NCBI GenBank assembly: GCA_002746395.1
Contig: NVXA01000004.1
Location: 183,644 to 210,726, forward strand
Direction: 5' to 3'
Source of the DNA: Paracoccaceae bacterium
GTDB taxonomy: Bacteria; Pseudomonadota; Alphaproteobacteria; Rhodobacterales; Rhodobacteraceae
DNA: 27,083 bases
The notes beneath the pieces are model-generated. The model saw nothing but the letters and a program-made list of their open reading frames with translations. It did no database searches and was not told the DNA's origin. A program made the translations under genes and the position numbers. How positions within the stretch are numbered: position 1 is the first letter of the stretch; every line of letters starts with the position of its first letter. Shown piece after piece: positions 1-7,320 of this stretch.

Positions 1-287
1 CTGCCCGCATAGCGCGAAACCATTCCCGTCAGCGCATTCAACGCCCCTGTGCGCACCAAACCGCCCGAAATAATAAACATCGCGGCAATTGTCCAAGGCG
101 CAGGGTTGGAAAACACCGCCTGCAAATCGGCGATTGGCAAAACGCCAGATACCAGCAAAACAGCAACACCGCCAATGGCGACCACCTCCGTTGGGTACGT
201 CTCGCGGATGAACAACACGAACATAAGACCAACAACCGACAGGCTGATAATGGCTGGCATCGGGTCTTGTGTCAGGAATTCGGGCAA
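1..287 (-). CDS. SLC13-family permease, N-terminal part (cut by window edge)
   Basis: The minus-strand frame is open from a TTG at 285-287 to the window edge, giving 95 residues. It starts MPEFLTQDPMPAII and contains hydrophobic segments typical of the first membrane helices of SLC13 / TrkA-C-domain permeases, including the stretch NPAPWTIAAMF and a GGLVRTGALNALTG-like loop. SLC13 permeases are inner-membrane carriers, usually for anions such as dicarboxylates or sulfate; the substrate here cannot be told. I chose the TTG because AGGAGAGG lies four bases before it, whereas the first ATG (258-260) is nine codons further in and has no such site. The ribosome site overlaps the stop codon (298-300) of the EamA remnant upstream. 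Confidence 0.7.
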   Translation of the reverse strand, partial: MPEFLTQDPMPAIISLSVVGLMFVLFIRETYPTEVVAIGGVAVLLVSGVLPIADLQAVFSNPAPWTIAAMFIISGGLVRTGALNALTGMVSRYAG

Positions 288-297
288 TGCACCTCTC

Positions 298-384
298 CTA
301 TTCAGAATCGTGCGGTTTCACCAAAGCGATCCCGACCAGCATAAGCGCAAAAGCCATCCAGACCCAAACTGTAACATCGTGTGC
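298..384 (-). pseudogene. C-terminal remnant of a second EamA transporter
   Basis: Directly after the stop of the intact EamA gene, in the same frame, an open stretch of about 29 codons reads ...VTVWVWMAFALMLVG..., then ALVKPHDSE and a TAG stop. It matches the last helix of the intact neighbour (SMWVWAAFVLMLIGVLLVQP) residue for residue in pattern, but the DNA has diverged. There is no plausible start codon and no room for the other nine helices. It is therefore best read as the tail of a once complete tandem EamA paralogue lost by internal deletion. Alternatively it could be a relic of recombination between two EamA genes. Translation is unlikely unless by readthrough. Confidence 0.6.
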
Positions 385-390
385 GGCGGC

Positions 391-1281
391 TCATGCCTTG
401 GCCTTTTCACGCGGCTGCACCAACAGCACCCCGATCAGCATCAGCACAAAGGCGGCCCAAACCCACATGGAATACCGCTCACCAAGGAACAACATCGACC
501 AGACCACGCCCCAAGCCGTGACCAGATACGCCACTTGCGATGAAAACACCGGCCCTGCCCGCCCGATCAACCAAACAAAGCCGACGTATGCGCCCCAGTT
601 CAGTAATGCGGCAATAAATATCGCCCATTCTTGCGCGCTCCACGGCTTGAACGGTGTGATAATCTGGTCAAACCCGATTGAAATAGGCACAGACACAATC
701 AGCCCAACGACGGACGCCCCGAACAATATCTGCACGGGGTCCAACCCTCGCGGCCCATGCCACGTCATGAAGTTACCCTCGATCCCGTAAAACAGCGGCG
801 CGAAAAGGGCCAAAAACAAGTACCCAACCTTGGAAGGGTCCGGCAGCCCCGTGCTTGGCCCCGCGATCATAACAATCGCCACCGCCCCGAAAGCCGCTCC
901 CATAAACCGTATGGCCGAAGGTTTTTCATACCCCATCGCCAGCGATATCGGCATGGCAAACAGCGGCACCAGCGCAATGACAATCGAAATCACCCCCGCC
1001 GGTAAATGCGCCGTCGCCGTGTAGGAAAAATAGTTCGGCGCCAATGATCCAAAGAACGCAATGCCGATAAACAGCCACATATAGTCACGCGAAAACGGCA
1101 GCTTTTTACCCCGCCACAGCGTGATGCCGCCCGACAACACAATCCCGATCACAGATTGCCAAACGATAATGCCATAGGCCTGATACCCCGTGGACACCGC
1201 AATTTTGGTGATCGGAAACACCGCCCCCCAAACCGCCCCCATGACGATTAACGCCAGATACAGGTTGGCGTGGCGTCTCAA
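391..1281 (-). CDS. EamA-family (DMT superfamily) transporter
   Basis: A 296-residue protein with about ten hydrophobic helices in two repeated halves, the usual architecture of EamA / drug-metabolite transporter proteins of the inner membrane. Family hallmarks are the N-terminal VMGAVWGAVFPITK helix, the WQSVIG segment in helix 2, the PLFAMPIS segment in the first half and TAWGVVWSMLFLGE near the end of the second. Such proteins export or import small metabolites; the substrate is unknown. The start is a TTG (1279-1281) overlapping the TGA of the upstream metallophosphoesterase, implying translational coupling. A C-terminal relic of a homologous transporter follows the stop codon. Confidence 0.85.
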   Translation of the reverse strand: MRRHANLYLALIVMGAVWGAVFPITKIAVSTGYQAYGIIVWQSVIGIVLSGGITLWRGKKLPFSRDYMWLFIGIAFFGSLAPNYFSYTATAHLPAGVISIVIALVPLFAMPISLAMGYEKPSAIRFMGAAFGAVAIVMIAGPSTGLPDPSKVGYLFLALFAPLFYGIEGNFMTWHGPRGLDPVQILFGASVVGLIVSVPISIGFDQIITPFKPWSAQEWAIFIAALLNWGAYVGFVWLIGRAGPVFSSQVAYLVTAWGVVWSMLFLGERYSMWVWAAFVLMLIGVLLVQPREKAKA

Positions 1282-2093
1282 TCGGTTGGTCCCGTTTGTG
1301 AAAGCCGCCCGCCAACGCGCACGGGCAGCGCCTGAATGGCTTTGCCGGATTTATCCGTTTCAATGAACACCCCCGACAGGGTCGCCTCCCCTTCCGCAGG
1401 GGTAAATCTGCCTTTCGACATACCCGTCACGAAGCGGCGCATCGGTTCCAGCTTTTCCATCCCGATCACACTGTCGTAATCGCCACACATCCCTGCATCC
1501 GATTGCACCGCCGTACCATGCGCCAAAATCTGCGTGTCCGCCGTTGGAATATGCGTATGCGTACCAACGACAAGCGAGGCGCGACCGTCCAGCCAATGCC
1601 CCATCGCCACCTTTTCCGATGTCGCCTCGGCGTGGAAATCAACGATCACCGCATCGGCCAAACCGCCCAGCGGCGCTTTCTTCAGCTCCGCATCAAGGGC
1701 CGAAAACGGGTCTGCGAACGGGCGCTTCATAAACACCTGCCCCAAGGCCTGCGCCACAAAAACCTTCTGGCCGTTTTGCGCGGTAAACATCCGCGCCCCG
1801 ACACCGGGCGCTTTGGGCGCATAATTCAGCGGCCTAATAATCCGGCTGTCCTGCGTGATCGCCGTCAGCATATCGCGCTGGTCAAACGCATGGTCGCCCA
1901 GCGTAATACAATCCGCACCGGCATCCAGAATGCCCTGCGCATGCCCACGGTTCAGCCCCATGCCACCCGTGGCATTTTCCCCGTTAACCACAATAAAATC
2001 GAGCCGCCATTCAGCACGCAACCGCGCCAAATGCGTCGTAATTGCCTTGCGACCTGTGCGGCCAACGACATCACCTAAAAACAAAATTCTCAT
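1278..2093 (-). CDS. ymdB: TIGR00282-family metallophosphoesterase (YmdB-like)
   Basis: A 271-residue protein matching the usual length of the TIGR00282 / YmdB family, di-metal phosphodiesterases that in Bacillus subtilis hydrolyse 2',3'-cyclic nucleotides. Metal-binding landmarks appear in order: MRILFLGDVVGRTGR at the N-terminus (Asp 8), VVNGENATGGMG, TLGDHAFDQ, VDFHAEATSEK and VVGTHTHIPTAD (two His). I chose the ATG at 2091-2093 because the protein then begins exactly at the family N-terminus; the frame stays open another 24 codons upstream but that sequence is not family-like. The stop overlaps the start of the EamA gene. Cytosolic; the physiological role in this lineage is not established. 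Confidence 0.88.
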   Translation of the reverse strand: MRILFLGDVVGRTGRKAITTHLARLRAEWRLDFIVVNGENATGGMGLNRGHAQGILDAGADCITLGDHAFDQRDMLTAITQDSRIIRPLNYAPKAPGVGARMFTAQNGQKVFVAQALGQVFMKRPFADPFSALDAELKKAPLGGLADAVIVDFHAEATSEKVAMGHWLDGRASLVVGTHTHIPTADTQILAHGTAVQSDAGMCGDYDSVIGMEKLEPMRRFVTGMSKGRFTPAEGEATLSGVFIETDKSGKAIQALPVRVGGRLSQTGPTD

Positions 2094-2180
2094 AAGAAAA
2101 TTATCTACGCGCAGCACACCGCCAGTGCAAGCACCTTTGCCTTGACGCCCCGCCAGCTTGCCCATAAAAGCGGCGATGTT

Positions 2181-2255
2181 GCGGGTGTAGCTCAGGGGTA
2201 GAGCGTTTGCTTCCCAAGCAAAATGTCGAGAGTTCGAATCTCTTCACCCGCTCCA
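2181..2255 (+). tRNA. tRNA-Gly (anticodon CCC)
   Basis: A full cloverleaf can be drawn. The acceptor arm GCGGGTG (2181-2187) pairs with CACCCGC (2245-2251), followed by discriminator T and an encoded CCA (2253-2255). The D-arm is GCTCAGGGGTAGAGC. The anticodon stem TTTGC/GCAAA encloses the loop TTCCCAA with anticodon CCC at 2213-2215. The T-arm GAGAGTTCGAATCTC is canonical. It decodes GGG glycine codons. It faces the accessory region and would be a natural integration target, but no copy of its 3' end recurs in this window. Confidence 0.95.
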
Positions 2256-2562
2256 TAAAAACAAGGGTTTTATTGTATTTTCGATCGTTCAATTACTGTC
2301 GTAAAAGGACAGGGAGGGAACGAAAGGGACACGAACCCCCCACACTCACCCACTCTGGACCCACTTTGTGTTCTTAAGACGTTCTACTATTTTTTACAGA
2401 GCATGGCTTTCACTAATTCAATTTCACCGCAGGCGACACCGGTGCAAACAGAAAACATATCATTTCGGTCAAATTCTTTGATCGAGGCCACATTCAGGGG
2501 TGGGGGGGTTGATATCAAAGGCTGAAACATGCAAGGTCTGGAAAAATGAAAGCAAATGATAC
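2256..2562. other. Intergenic stretch between tRNA-Gly and the AT-rich operon
   Basis: 307 bases without a credible coding region. A weak hairpin (ATAAAA...TTTTAT, 2255-2273) directly after the tRNA could end its transcript. Composition shifts from host-like to AT-rich along this stretch. A run of seven Gs occurs near 2502-2508. The frame upstream of the first operon gene is closed by a TGA at 2557-2559. No att-like duplication of the tRNA 3' end, integrase or clear promoter was found. Confidence 0.5.
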
Positions 2563-3522
2563 TTGAAAATTATAGCCAACCATACATATTTGCCATTTTC
2601 TAAAATAGACGTTTTGGAATTGATATCTGCAAAAGGTGACATTCTGGATGCGGACGCATCTAAAATGGTAGAAACTACCGGCTTCAATTCTCTTACGAGG
2701 GTGCAAAATGAAAGCACGGATAATTTCATAAAATTAAGCGCCGAAAATTTTTCGGATCAATGCAGTGGTTCTGATCTGGCAGTAGACAATATTATCGTTG
2801 TTACCCAGTCTTATGAACAAAGATTGCCGAATATCAGCTCGACGCTTCAGGGATTGCTCAAACTCCCGACATCCACTTTTTGTGTAGATATCGTGGATGG
2901 CTGCAACGGATTCATTCGTGCTCTGACAATAGCAAACAAGATAACTGAAACTGGCATGAGAACGCTCATAGTTGGGGGCGATATTTACTCACCAATGACA
3001 AGACATGCGGCGTTAAGCACCGATATTCTGTTTGGAGATGGCTATAGTTTCACTATTGTCGAGCAAGACAATGAACCCTTCAAATCAAAGGTTATGACTG
3101 ACGGCACCCGAGGCCATTTTATAAACGCCTCATACGAAGAGAATGTGTTAAATATGAATGGCGTAAGCGTCTTCTTATTTACTAATTCTGAAATTCCCAA
3201 ATTGGTAAAATCTCTCGATTGGGAATTAGATCCCAGCAACGGACTCCCTACATATTATGCGCTTCATCAAGCAAGCAAGCTGATCGTTAATCAGCTGTCG
3301 AATAAGCTAAAACTAGATAATGGTGAGGTGCCATTTTTTAGCTGTTCAGAAATCGGAAACCTTGGTCCAGGTAGTATTGGGGCTTGGATTTCTGCTAATT
3401 CATCAAAGTTAAACACCAAAGCGAACCTAACTTGTCTTGGATATGGCGCTGGATTAAGCTGGGGTGTGGCAAGCCTTCAAATAGATTTGATACAAAATGG
3501 AGTACAATACATTGACGCCTGA
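2563..3522 (+). CDS. 3-oxoacyl-ACP synthase III-like ketosynthase (FabH-like)
   Basis: A 319-residue protein with the KASIII fold signature. The catalytic triad is intact: Cys114 in VDIVDGCNGFIRAL, His235 in YALHQASKLI and Asn266 in GNLGPGSIGAW. LIVGGDIYS and DILFGDGYSF are further family landmarks, and the length fits (about 320). KASIII enzymes condense an acyl-CoA with malonyl-ACP, and relatives in sugar-modification loci make short acyl chains for transfer. The start is a TTG at 2563; an in-frame TGA two codons upstream rules out a longer form, and the ribosome site is weak. The gene overlaps the acyl carrier protein gene by 26 bases. It is markedly AT-rich compared with its flanks. It is unlikely to be the housekeeping FabH, given its divergence and company. 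Confidence 0.82.
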   Translation: MKIIANHTYLPFSKIDVLELISAKGDILDADASKMVETTGFNSLTRVQNESTDNFIKLSAENFSDQCSGSDLAVDNIIVVTQSYEQRLPNISSTLQGLLKLPTSTFCVDIVDGCNGFIRALTIANKITETGMRTLIVGGDIYSPMTRHAALSTDILFGDGYSFTIVEQDNEPFKSKVMTDGTRGHFINASYEENVLNMNGVSVFLFTNSEIPKLVKSLDWELDPSNGLPTYYALHQASKLIVNQLSNKLKLDNGEVPFFSCSEIGNLGPGSIGAWISANSSKLNTKANLTCLGYGAGLSWGVASLQIDLIQNGVQYIDA

Positions 3523-3748
3523 CAATAGAATTGCAGAGCTTAAGAAGCAAACAGCTGAAATGCTGGAGATTAGCGAAAGCGATCTTGAAAAAGTGAATAT
3601 GTCAGATATTACTGGGTACGACAGTATGGGGAAAATAAATGTCAGCTTGATAATAGAAGAACTGTTCGAATACGAAATTGATTTCGACACCCTCGACAGC
3701 GCCGAAAAGTTCTCGGATATTTGCAATATTATAGTCGCAAAGGGTTAG
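3497..3748 (+). CDS. Acyl carrier protein
   Basis: An 83-residue acidic protein of typical ACP size. The phosphopantetheine attachment Ser is Ser43 in GYDSMGKINV, corresponding to the DSL motif of housekeeping ACP but with Met in place of Leu. The helix before it (LKKQTAEMLEI) and the Glu-rich helix after it (IIEELFEYEIDF) fit the four-helix ACP fold. The ATG at 3497 lies inside the ketosynthase gene; a TTG at 3512 is an alternative start. It probably presents the acyl chain made by the ketosynthase to the acyltransferase that follows. The DSM variant and AT-rich codon use mark it as a dedicated ACP. Confidence 0.85.
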   Translation: MEYNTLTPDNRIAELKKQTAEMLEISESDLEKVNMSDITGYDSMGKINVSLIIEELFEYEIDFDTLDSAEKFSDICNIIVAKG

Positions 3749-3753
3749 CGTTG

Positions 3754-4281
3754 ATGACAAAATTTACGACACGCCCCCTAGACGAAAACAACCTGGAGCT
3801 TGTTCGACACTGGCGTAATTTGGACCATGTAAGAACACGCATGGCAACCCAAAACCTAATTAGCCAGGAAGAACAAAAGGCATGGTTTTCACGCATTAAC
3901 AAGAAACAAGCCGAGCACCATATCTATTCTTTGGGGGGCGTTGACATTGGTTCTGCAAACATTAGCGCAATTAGTACGGAAAATGGAACGTTTGAAGCAG
4001 GTATCTATTGCGGGAATTCAGAATATTTAGGGCACTGGGTAAATATTGCCGCTAGTTTATTCATTTACGATAGAGCATTTTATGAATTGGGCTTGACCCA
4101 ATCAACTGCTATAATTCTTGATGATAATAAGGCAGCTCTCAATTTGAACAAGAGTTTGGGTTACATAAGTTGTGGCCGCCATTCTGGCCATATTGGAAAA
4201 TATGTACTATCCAAGGACAACTATGAAGTAAATAGTCAGGGAATTAAAAAGGTTATTGCAAGAAATATGTTGTCAGATTGA
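3754..4281 (+). CDS. GNAT-family N-acyltransferase, PseH-like
   Basis: A 175-residue protein. The N-terminal pattern RPLDENNLELVRHWRN, then ISQEEQKAWF, is shared with PseH and other sugar N-acetyltransferases of the GNAT fold. The C-terminal ILDDNKAALNLNKSLGY segment is the usual acyl-CoA-binding end of the fold. PseH acetylates the 4-amino group of a UDP-altrosamine in pseudaminic acid synthesis, and the next (convergent) gene is pseG, which catalyses the following step. Because an ACP and a ketosynthase precede it in the same operon, the donor could be an acyl-ACP rather than acetyl-CoA; this is inference. The ATG at 3754 lies five bases after the ACP stop. About 30 residues at the C-terminus lie beyond the GNAT core and are unexplained. 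Confidence 0.7.
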   Translation: MTKFTTRPLDENNLELVRHWRNLDHVRTRMATQNLISQEEQKAWFSRINKKQAEHHIYSLGGVDIGSANISAISTENGTFEAGIYCGNSEYLGHWVNIAASLFIYDRAFYELGLTQSTAIILDDNKAALNLNKSLGYISCGRHSGHIGKYVLSKDNYEVNSQGIKKVIARNMLSD

Positions 4282-4344
4282 GGCGGCTCTTGTTGTTACT
4301 CTGCCTGATTTTATCGAAAGTTACGAACTTAAACGTCAAATCAC

Positions 4345-5424
4345 CTACTCTGATGAACCTTGGCGCAGGTCAGTTCTTAAGTTGACCGTCTCAACGTAAT
4401 TGAATACTCGCTCTGCACCTTTTCCATCGCACAATGCGGCCGCTCTTTGAGACATTTGCTCTATCTGCCGGCAAACATCTGCCACAGCTTGAGGCAGGGC
4501 CCCGGCTGTGACCTCTGAAATATGTAAAGTAATCGCAGCCTTGTTGTTTGCGAGTATTTTCATTCCTGATAGCTGATTGTCTGCGACGGCGACGGCAACA
4601 GTGGGCAATCCAAGACAACAGCGTTCCCAGCTAGTGCCGCCACCGGCTCCGATGCACAAATCTGCTCCTGACATCCGAGATGCCATATCGGTTGCGTCGA
4701 GCGTTAGGGTCCAGTCAGGGTTTCCCGCGACTAACGCGCGAACACGATCAACCGATTGCGCCTTGCTCCCCATGACGACTTCAACCTGCAACCCGGTGCC
4801 ATCCAATGCTTCAAGTGCCAACGGCGCTAGGCCAACCGCATCCATCATCCCCGGAGTAACCATGACCTTCCGCACGCGCCCATCACGCCGCGCCAGCGAT
4901 GCCTTGCGAAATGCAGAAAATTCCGGGCGAAGCAATGCGTAGGCCGACCCATGCAACATCACGGGGGTTGGAAATTTTCTTCCTTCAGTTGCCAGATGTG
5001 CAGGATCCAGAACGATATCCGAACCCAGAGGTCGATCATCCAGATCGTCCAGCGCCAAAACCCGAATGTTTGGTGCTGCCGATCTGACCGCTTCAATCCA
5101 CCGTGCGTCAAGCCCATAGTGATCCCACACCAGCCAATCGGCCCCTATCTTTGCAGCCACTTTTGCTGTCAGCGCAGCATCGGACGGCCAAGGCGCGGTG
5201 AGCCAGTTAGCATGTGGGGGGACCGGTTCTGTATCGTGAGCCTCGGGCGGTAGTTCTGTGAGGCTGTGGCCTTCAGCCAGAACCCTATTGGTCAAACTAT
5301 CCGCATTAACAATGAAATGGATGCTATGGCCGCGCCGCGCAGCTTCGCCAGCTAGCGTCAGGCACCGCATTAGGTGCCCGCCGCCGATCTTTGAGCTTGA
5401 ATCTGTCCGAAAAATAATGCGCAT
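4345..5424 (-). CDS. pseG: UDP-2,4-diacetamido-2,4,6-trideoxy-beta-L-altropyranose hydrolase (PseG)
   Basis: A 359-residue GT-B-type protein. The N-terminus MRIIFRTDSSSKIGGGHLMR carries the PseG signature with the catalytic His at position 17, as in Campylobacter PseG. VWDHYGLD (about 100-106), LDDLDDRPLGSDIVLD and the nucleotide-binding GAGGGTSWERCCLGLP (259-274) follow in order. PseG removes UDP from the trideoxy-altrose intermediate in CMP-pseudaminic acid synthesis, a sugar used on flagellin, capsule or LPS. The ribosome site AAGGA precedes the ATG. A short fragment resembling the end of pseF stops two bases before it, matching the pseF-pseG order seen in complete loci. The other pathway genes are not in the window. 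Confidence 0.85.
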   Translation of the reverse strand: MRIIFRTDSSSKIGGGHLMRCLTLAGEAARRGHSIHFIVNADSLTNRVLAEGHSLTELPPEAHDTEPVPPHANWLTAPWPSDAALTAKVAAKIGADWLVWDHYGLDARWIEAVRSAAPNIRVLALDDLDDRPLGSDIVLDPAHLATEGRKFPTPVMLHGSAYALLRPEFSAFRKASLARRDGRVRKVMVTPGMMDAVGLAPLALEALDGTGLQVEVVMGSKAQSVDRVRALVAGNPDWTLTLDATDMASRMSGADLCIGAGGGTSWERCCLGLPTVAVAVADNQLSGMKILANNKAAITLHISEVTAGALPQAVADVCRQIEQMSQRAAALCDGKGAERVFNYVETVNLRTDLRQGSSE

Positions 5425-5426
5425 GC

Positions 5427-5532
5427 CTATCCTTCCTTTATCGTAGCAAACATTGCGGCTCGCCCCCGGTCTTTGACAGTGTAGATATCAACAGCCCGCT
5501 CCGGTGGCAGGATGCGGCCACGCTTTTGCGGG
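5427..5532 (-). pseudogene. Probable 3' fragment of a CMP-pseudaminate cytidylyltransferase gene (pseF)
   Basis: In the frame ending at a TAG two bases before pseG, about 35 codons read ...RGRILPPERAVDIYTVKD followed by RGRAAMFATIKEG. This resembles the C-terminal end of PseF/NeuA-type cytidylyltransferases, which commonly finish with a VDIDTxEDWxxAExMF pattern; here the acidic and Trp positions are altered. No upstream part of the enzyme exists, because the waaA-like gene occupies that space and ends at 5533. The fragment therefore looks like the surviving tail of pseF after a deletion or insertion. The identification rests on a short motif and on the neighbouring pseG, so it is tentative. 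Confidence 0.5.
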
Positions 5533-6888
5533 TCACTCGCTGGCGACTTCGGTCGGGGCTTCGAGCAGCGTAAGTAGGCCGAGAAAAGTTTTATTTGCAG
5601 CGCCAGTTTTATCGATGGTGAACCCCATGGCCGCGTCCGCCATTCGGGCTAAGGCAGCGGGATCCGCCAATATTTCTATAATTCGAGCTTCTAGATGTGC
5701 TGCGTTGGGCAGGCTTTCGAAAGCACCGGCTAGGCCCGCAGGCACGGCGGCAAAGTCGATGCCGAAGGTCGATGGCCCCATGACCACTGGCCGACCCAGC
5801 ATCATGGGTTCGATGATGTTGTGCCCACCATGATCGACGAGGCTTGCCCCTACGAAGACCAGATCGGCAACGGAATAATACGCATTCATCTCGCCCGTGC
5901 TATCCCCAACCAGTACCTGCGTTTGCGGCATCGGCGCACTCATTTCGGGCCCGAGCGTGGAGCGCAATGTAGTATTGATACCAAGGGCAGAAAGTGCGTC
6001 TGACACTGATTGAAATCGCTGCGGGCTGCGGGGTGCCCAAATAACGCGAAGGCTCGAGTCCTTTGAAAGAAGTCTTGCAACCATTGGCACAAGAAGGGTT
6101 TCCTCTGCCTCGACCGACGACGCAATCATCAAGACCCGCTCTGCACCGCGCAAGTTTGAGCGTACGCTCTCGGCCATTAGCAGATGGATAGGGTCGATCA
6201 CCTGGTCAAATTTCATGTCGCCAACAACGGACAAACGTGCCGGGTCAACACCAATGCGAAGATAGCGATCGCGGTAATCATCTGTCCGTGTGAAAATGTG
6301 GCTGAATAGGTGGTAAAGTGTAAGGAGATGACGGCGCACGCCACGGCCATCGCCGATTGATTTTTCCAACAGGTTTCCGTTAGCCATCACAATTGGAATG
6401 CCCTTGCGCGCTGTTTCAATCAGCATAGCAGGCCAAATTTCGATCTCTAGCACGACCAAAGCGACAGGTTTAAAGCGGCGCAGAAAAATGCGGACCGCCC
6501 AAAATAGGTCAAATGGAATGTAACATTGCTGGACGCCGCTGTCTTTGGTGAAAAGCCGCGCGCCCTCAGCGAGACCCGCGGGAGATTGATGGGTCAAAAG
6601 CACCTTAAAGCCCCCTGCCCGAAGACGTCGAATCAAAGAACTGGCGGCTCGTGTTTCTCCTAAAGAGGCCGCATAAATCCATACGGCTCTTTTTTGTTTT
6701 ACCGCACCAAAGCCAAAACGATGTGATAGATTTTGCAAGTGGGCAGGCTCTTTGCGTGAGCGTAGCAACATCAGCAGAAAGAGAGGCGGCACCAATAAAT
6801 GGGCAATTACCTGTTCGACCACATACACCACTCTCGTAGTGGAGGATAAGGCGCTAAGAGCCACTATTGTCTTTTTCATGGTCTTCAT
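5533..6888 (-). CDS. 3-deoxy-D-manno-octulosonic acid transferase-like protein (WaaA/KdtA paralogue)
   Basis: A 451-residue protein with one N-terminal membrane helix (about residues 22-43) and a GT-B glycosyltransferase body. The catalytic Glu of WaaA corresponds to Glu78 in AASLGETRA. The C-terminal domain has the family signature ADLVFVGASLVDHGGHNIIE (341-360). WaaA transfers Kdo from CMP-Kdo to lipid A at the cytoplasmic face of the inner membrane. The segment usually reading NARLSxRS is here NGNLLEKSIG, so this copy has diverged and may use another CMP-activated sugar or acceptor. Two ATGs nine bases apart (6888, 6879) are possible starts; neither has a strong ribosome site. It sits between a pseF fragment and an IS fragment. 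Confidence 0.72.
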   Translation of the reverse strand: MKTMKKTIVALSALSSTTRVVYVVEQVIAHLLVPPLFLLMLLRSRKEPAHLQNLSHRFGFGAVKQKRAVWIYAASLGETRAASSLIRRLRAGGFKVLLTHQSPAGLAEGARLFTKDSGVQQCYIPFDLFWAVRIFLRRFKPVALVVLEIEIWPAMLIETARKGIPIVMANGNLLEKSIGDGRGVRRHLLTLYHLFSHIFTRTDDYRDRYLRIGVDPARLSVVGDMKFDQVIDPIHLLMAESVRSNLRGAERVLMIASSVEAEETLLVPMVARLLSKDSSLRVIWAPRSPQRFQSVSDALSALGINTTLRSTLGPEMSAPMPQTQVLVGDSTGEMNAYYSVADLVFVGASLVDHGGHNIIEPMMLGRPVVMGPSTFGIDFAAVPAGLAGAFESLPNAAHLEARIIEILADPAALARMADAAMGFTIDKTGAANKTFLGLLTLLEAPTEVASE

Positions 6889-7070
6889 ACCCTAAATTCA
6901 GCCCAAGACCCTTGGCGACCACTCTTGAAAATGAACGCGGGTCCAATAATAAGGATTAAGAGTTGGTTCTTATTTGTATTTAGACCTGTAAATACTTTCA
7001 TCGATTTCAAGCATTTCCAGGAAATTTTACTCCGTTAATCTTCCGGAACGGTTCAATGCAAACGCTGCAC

Positions 7071-7320
7071 TGGACCTGCCCCGCTTTAGTGCCGCTCCAT
7101 GAACTCATTTAAGCTGCTATTCTTTCGAAAGCCAAGGGGCTTTTCCAACCTAATGCCGAATGTCTGCGACGAGGATTGTAGAAGCCGTTGATGTATTCAA
7201 AGATCGCCAGTTCAGCAGTGCTGCGGGTGTGCCACGGGTGCCGCCAGATCAGTTCGGCCTTGATGGTTTTGAAGAATGCCTCGACGACAGCATTGTCATA
7301 GCAAATTCCTTTACCGTCAA
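7071..7320 (-). mobile_element. 3' remnant of an IS3-family insertion sequence
   Basis: The segment holds the last ~69 codons of a transposase plus the terminal sequence of the element. The likely inverted-repeat end, TGGACCTGCCCCGC, lies at 7071-7084, about 25 bases past the transposase stop, as is usual for IS3 elements. The other end is missing: the transposase frame begins abruptly at the stop codon of the adjacent dam gene, so the left part of the element has been lost. The element cannot move by itself. Confidence 0.65.
7109..7320 (-). pseudogene. IS3-family transposase OrfB, C-terminal fragment (DDE integrase core)
   Basis: The reading frame gives GKGICYDNAVVEAFFKTIK, then AELIWRHPWHTRSTAELAIF and EYINGFYNPRRRHSALGW, ending in a TAA. 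CYDNAVVEAFF contains the last catalytic acidic residue (Glu) of the DDE triad, and YNPRRRHSALG is the typical C-terminal signature of IS3-group transposases. The start, the HTH region and the first two catalytic Asp residues are missing, so the protein is non-functional. It abuts the dam stop codon with no spacer. Confidence 0.8.

Noticed and set aside
2101..2165. N-terminal extension of the metallophosphoesterase
   Set aside because: The frame is open 24 codons upstream, but the sequence is unlike the family N-terminus, and an ATG matches the family start exactly.
2181..2255. tRNA-Gly as the attachment site of the prophage or island
   Set aside because: No duplicate of the tRNA 3' end was found anywhere in the window by eye; the prophage's own ends cannot be defined here. 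It remains possible if the second copy lies outside.
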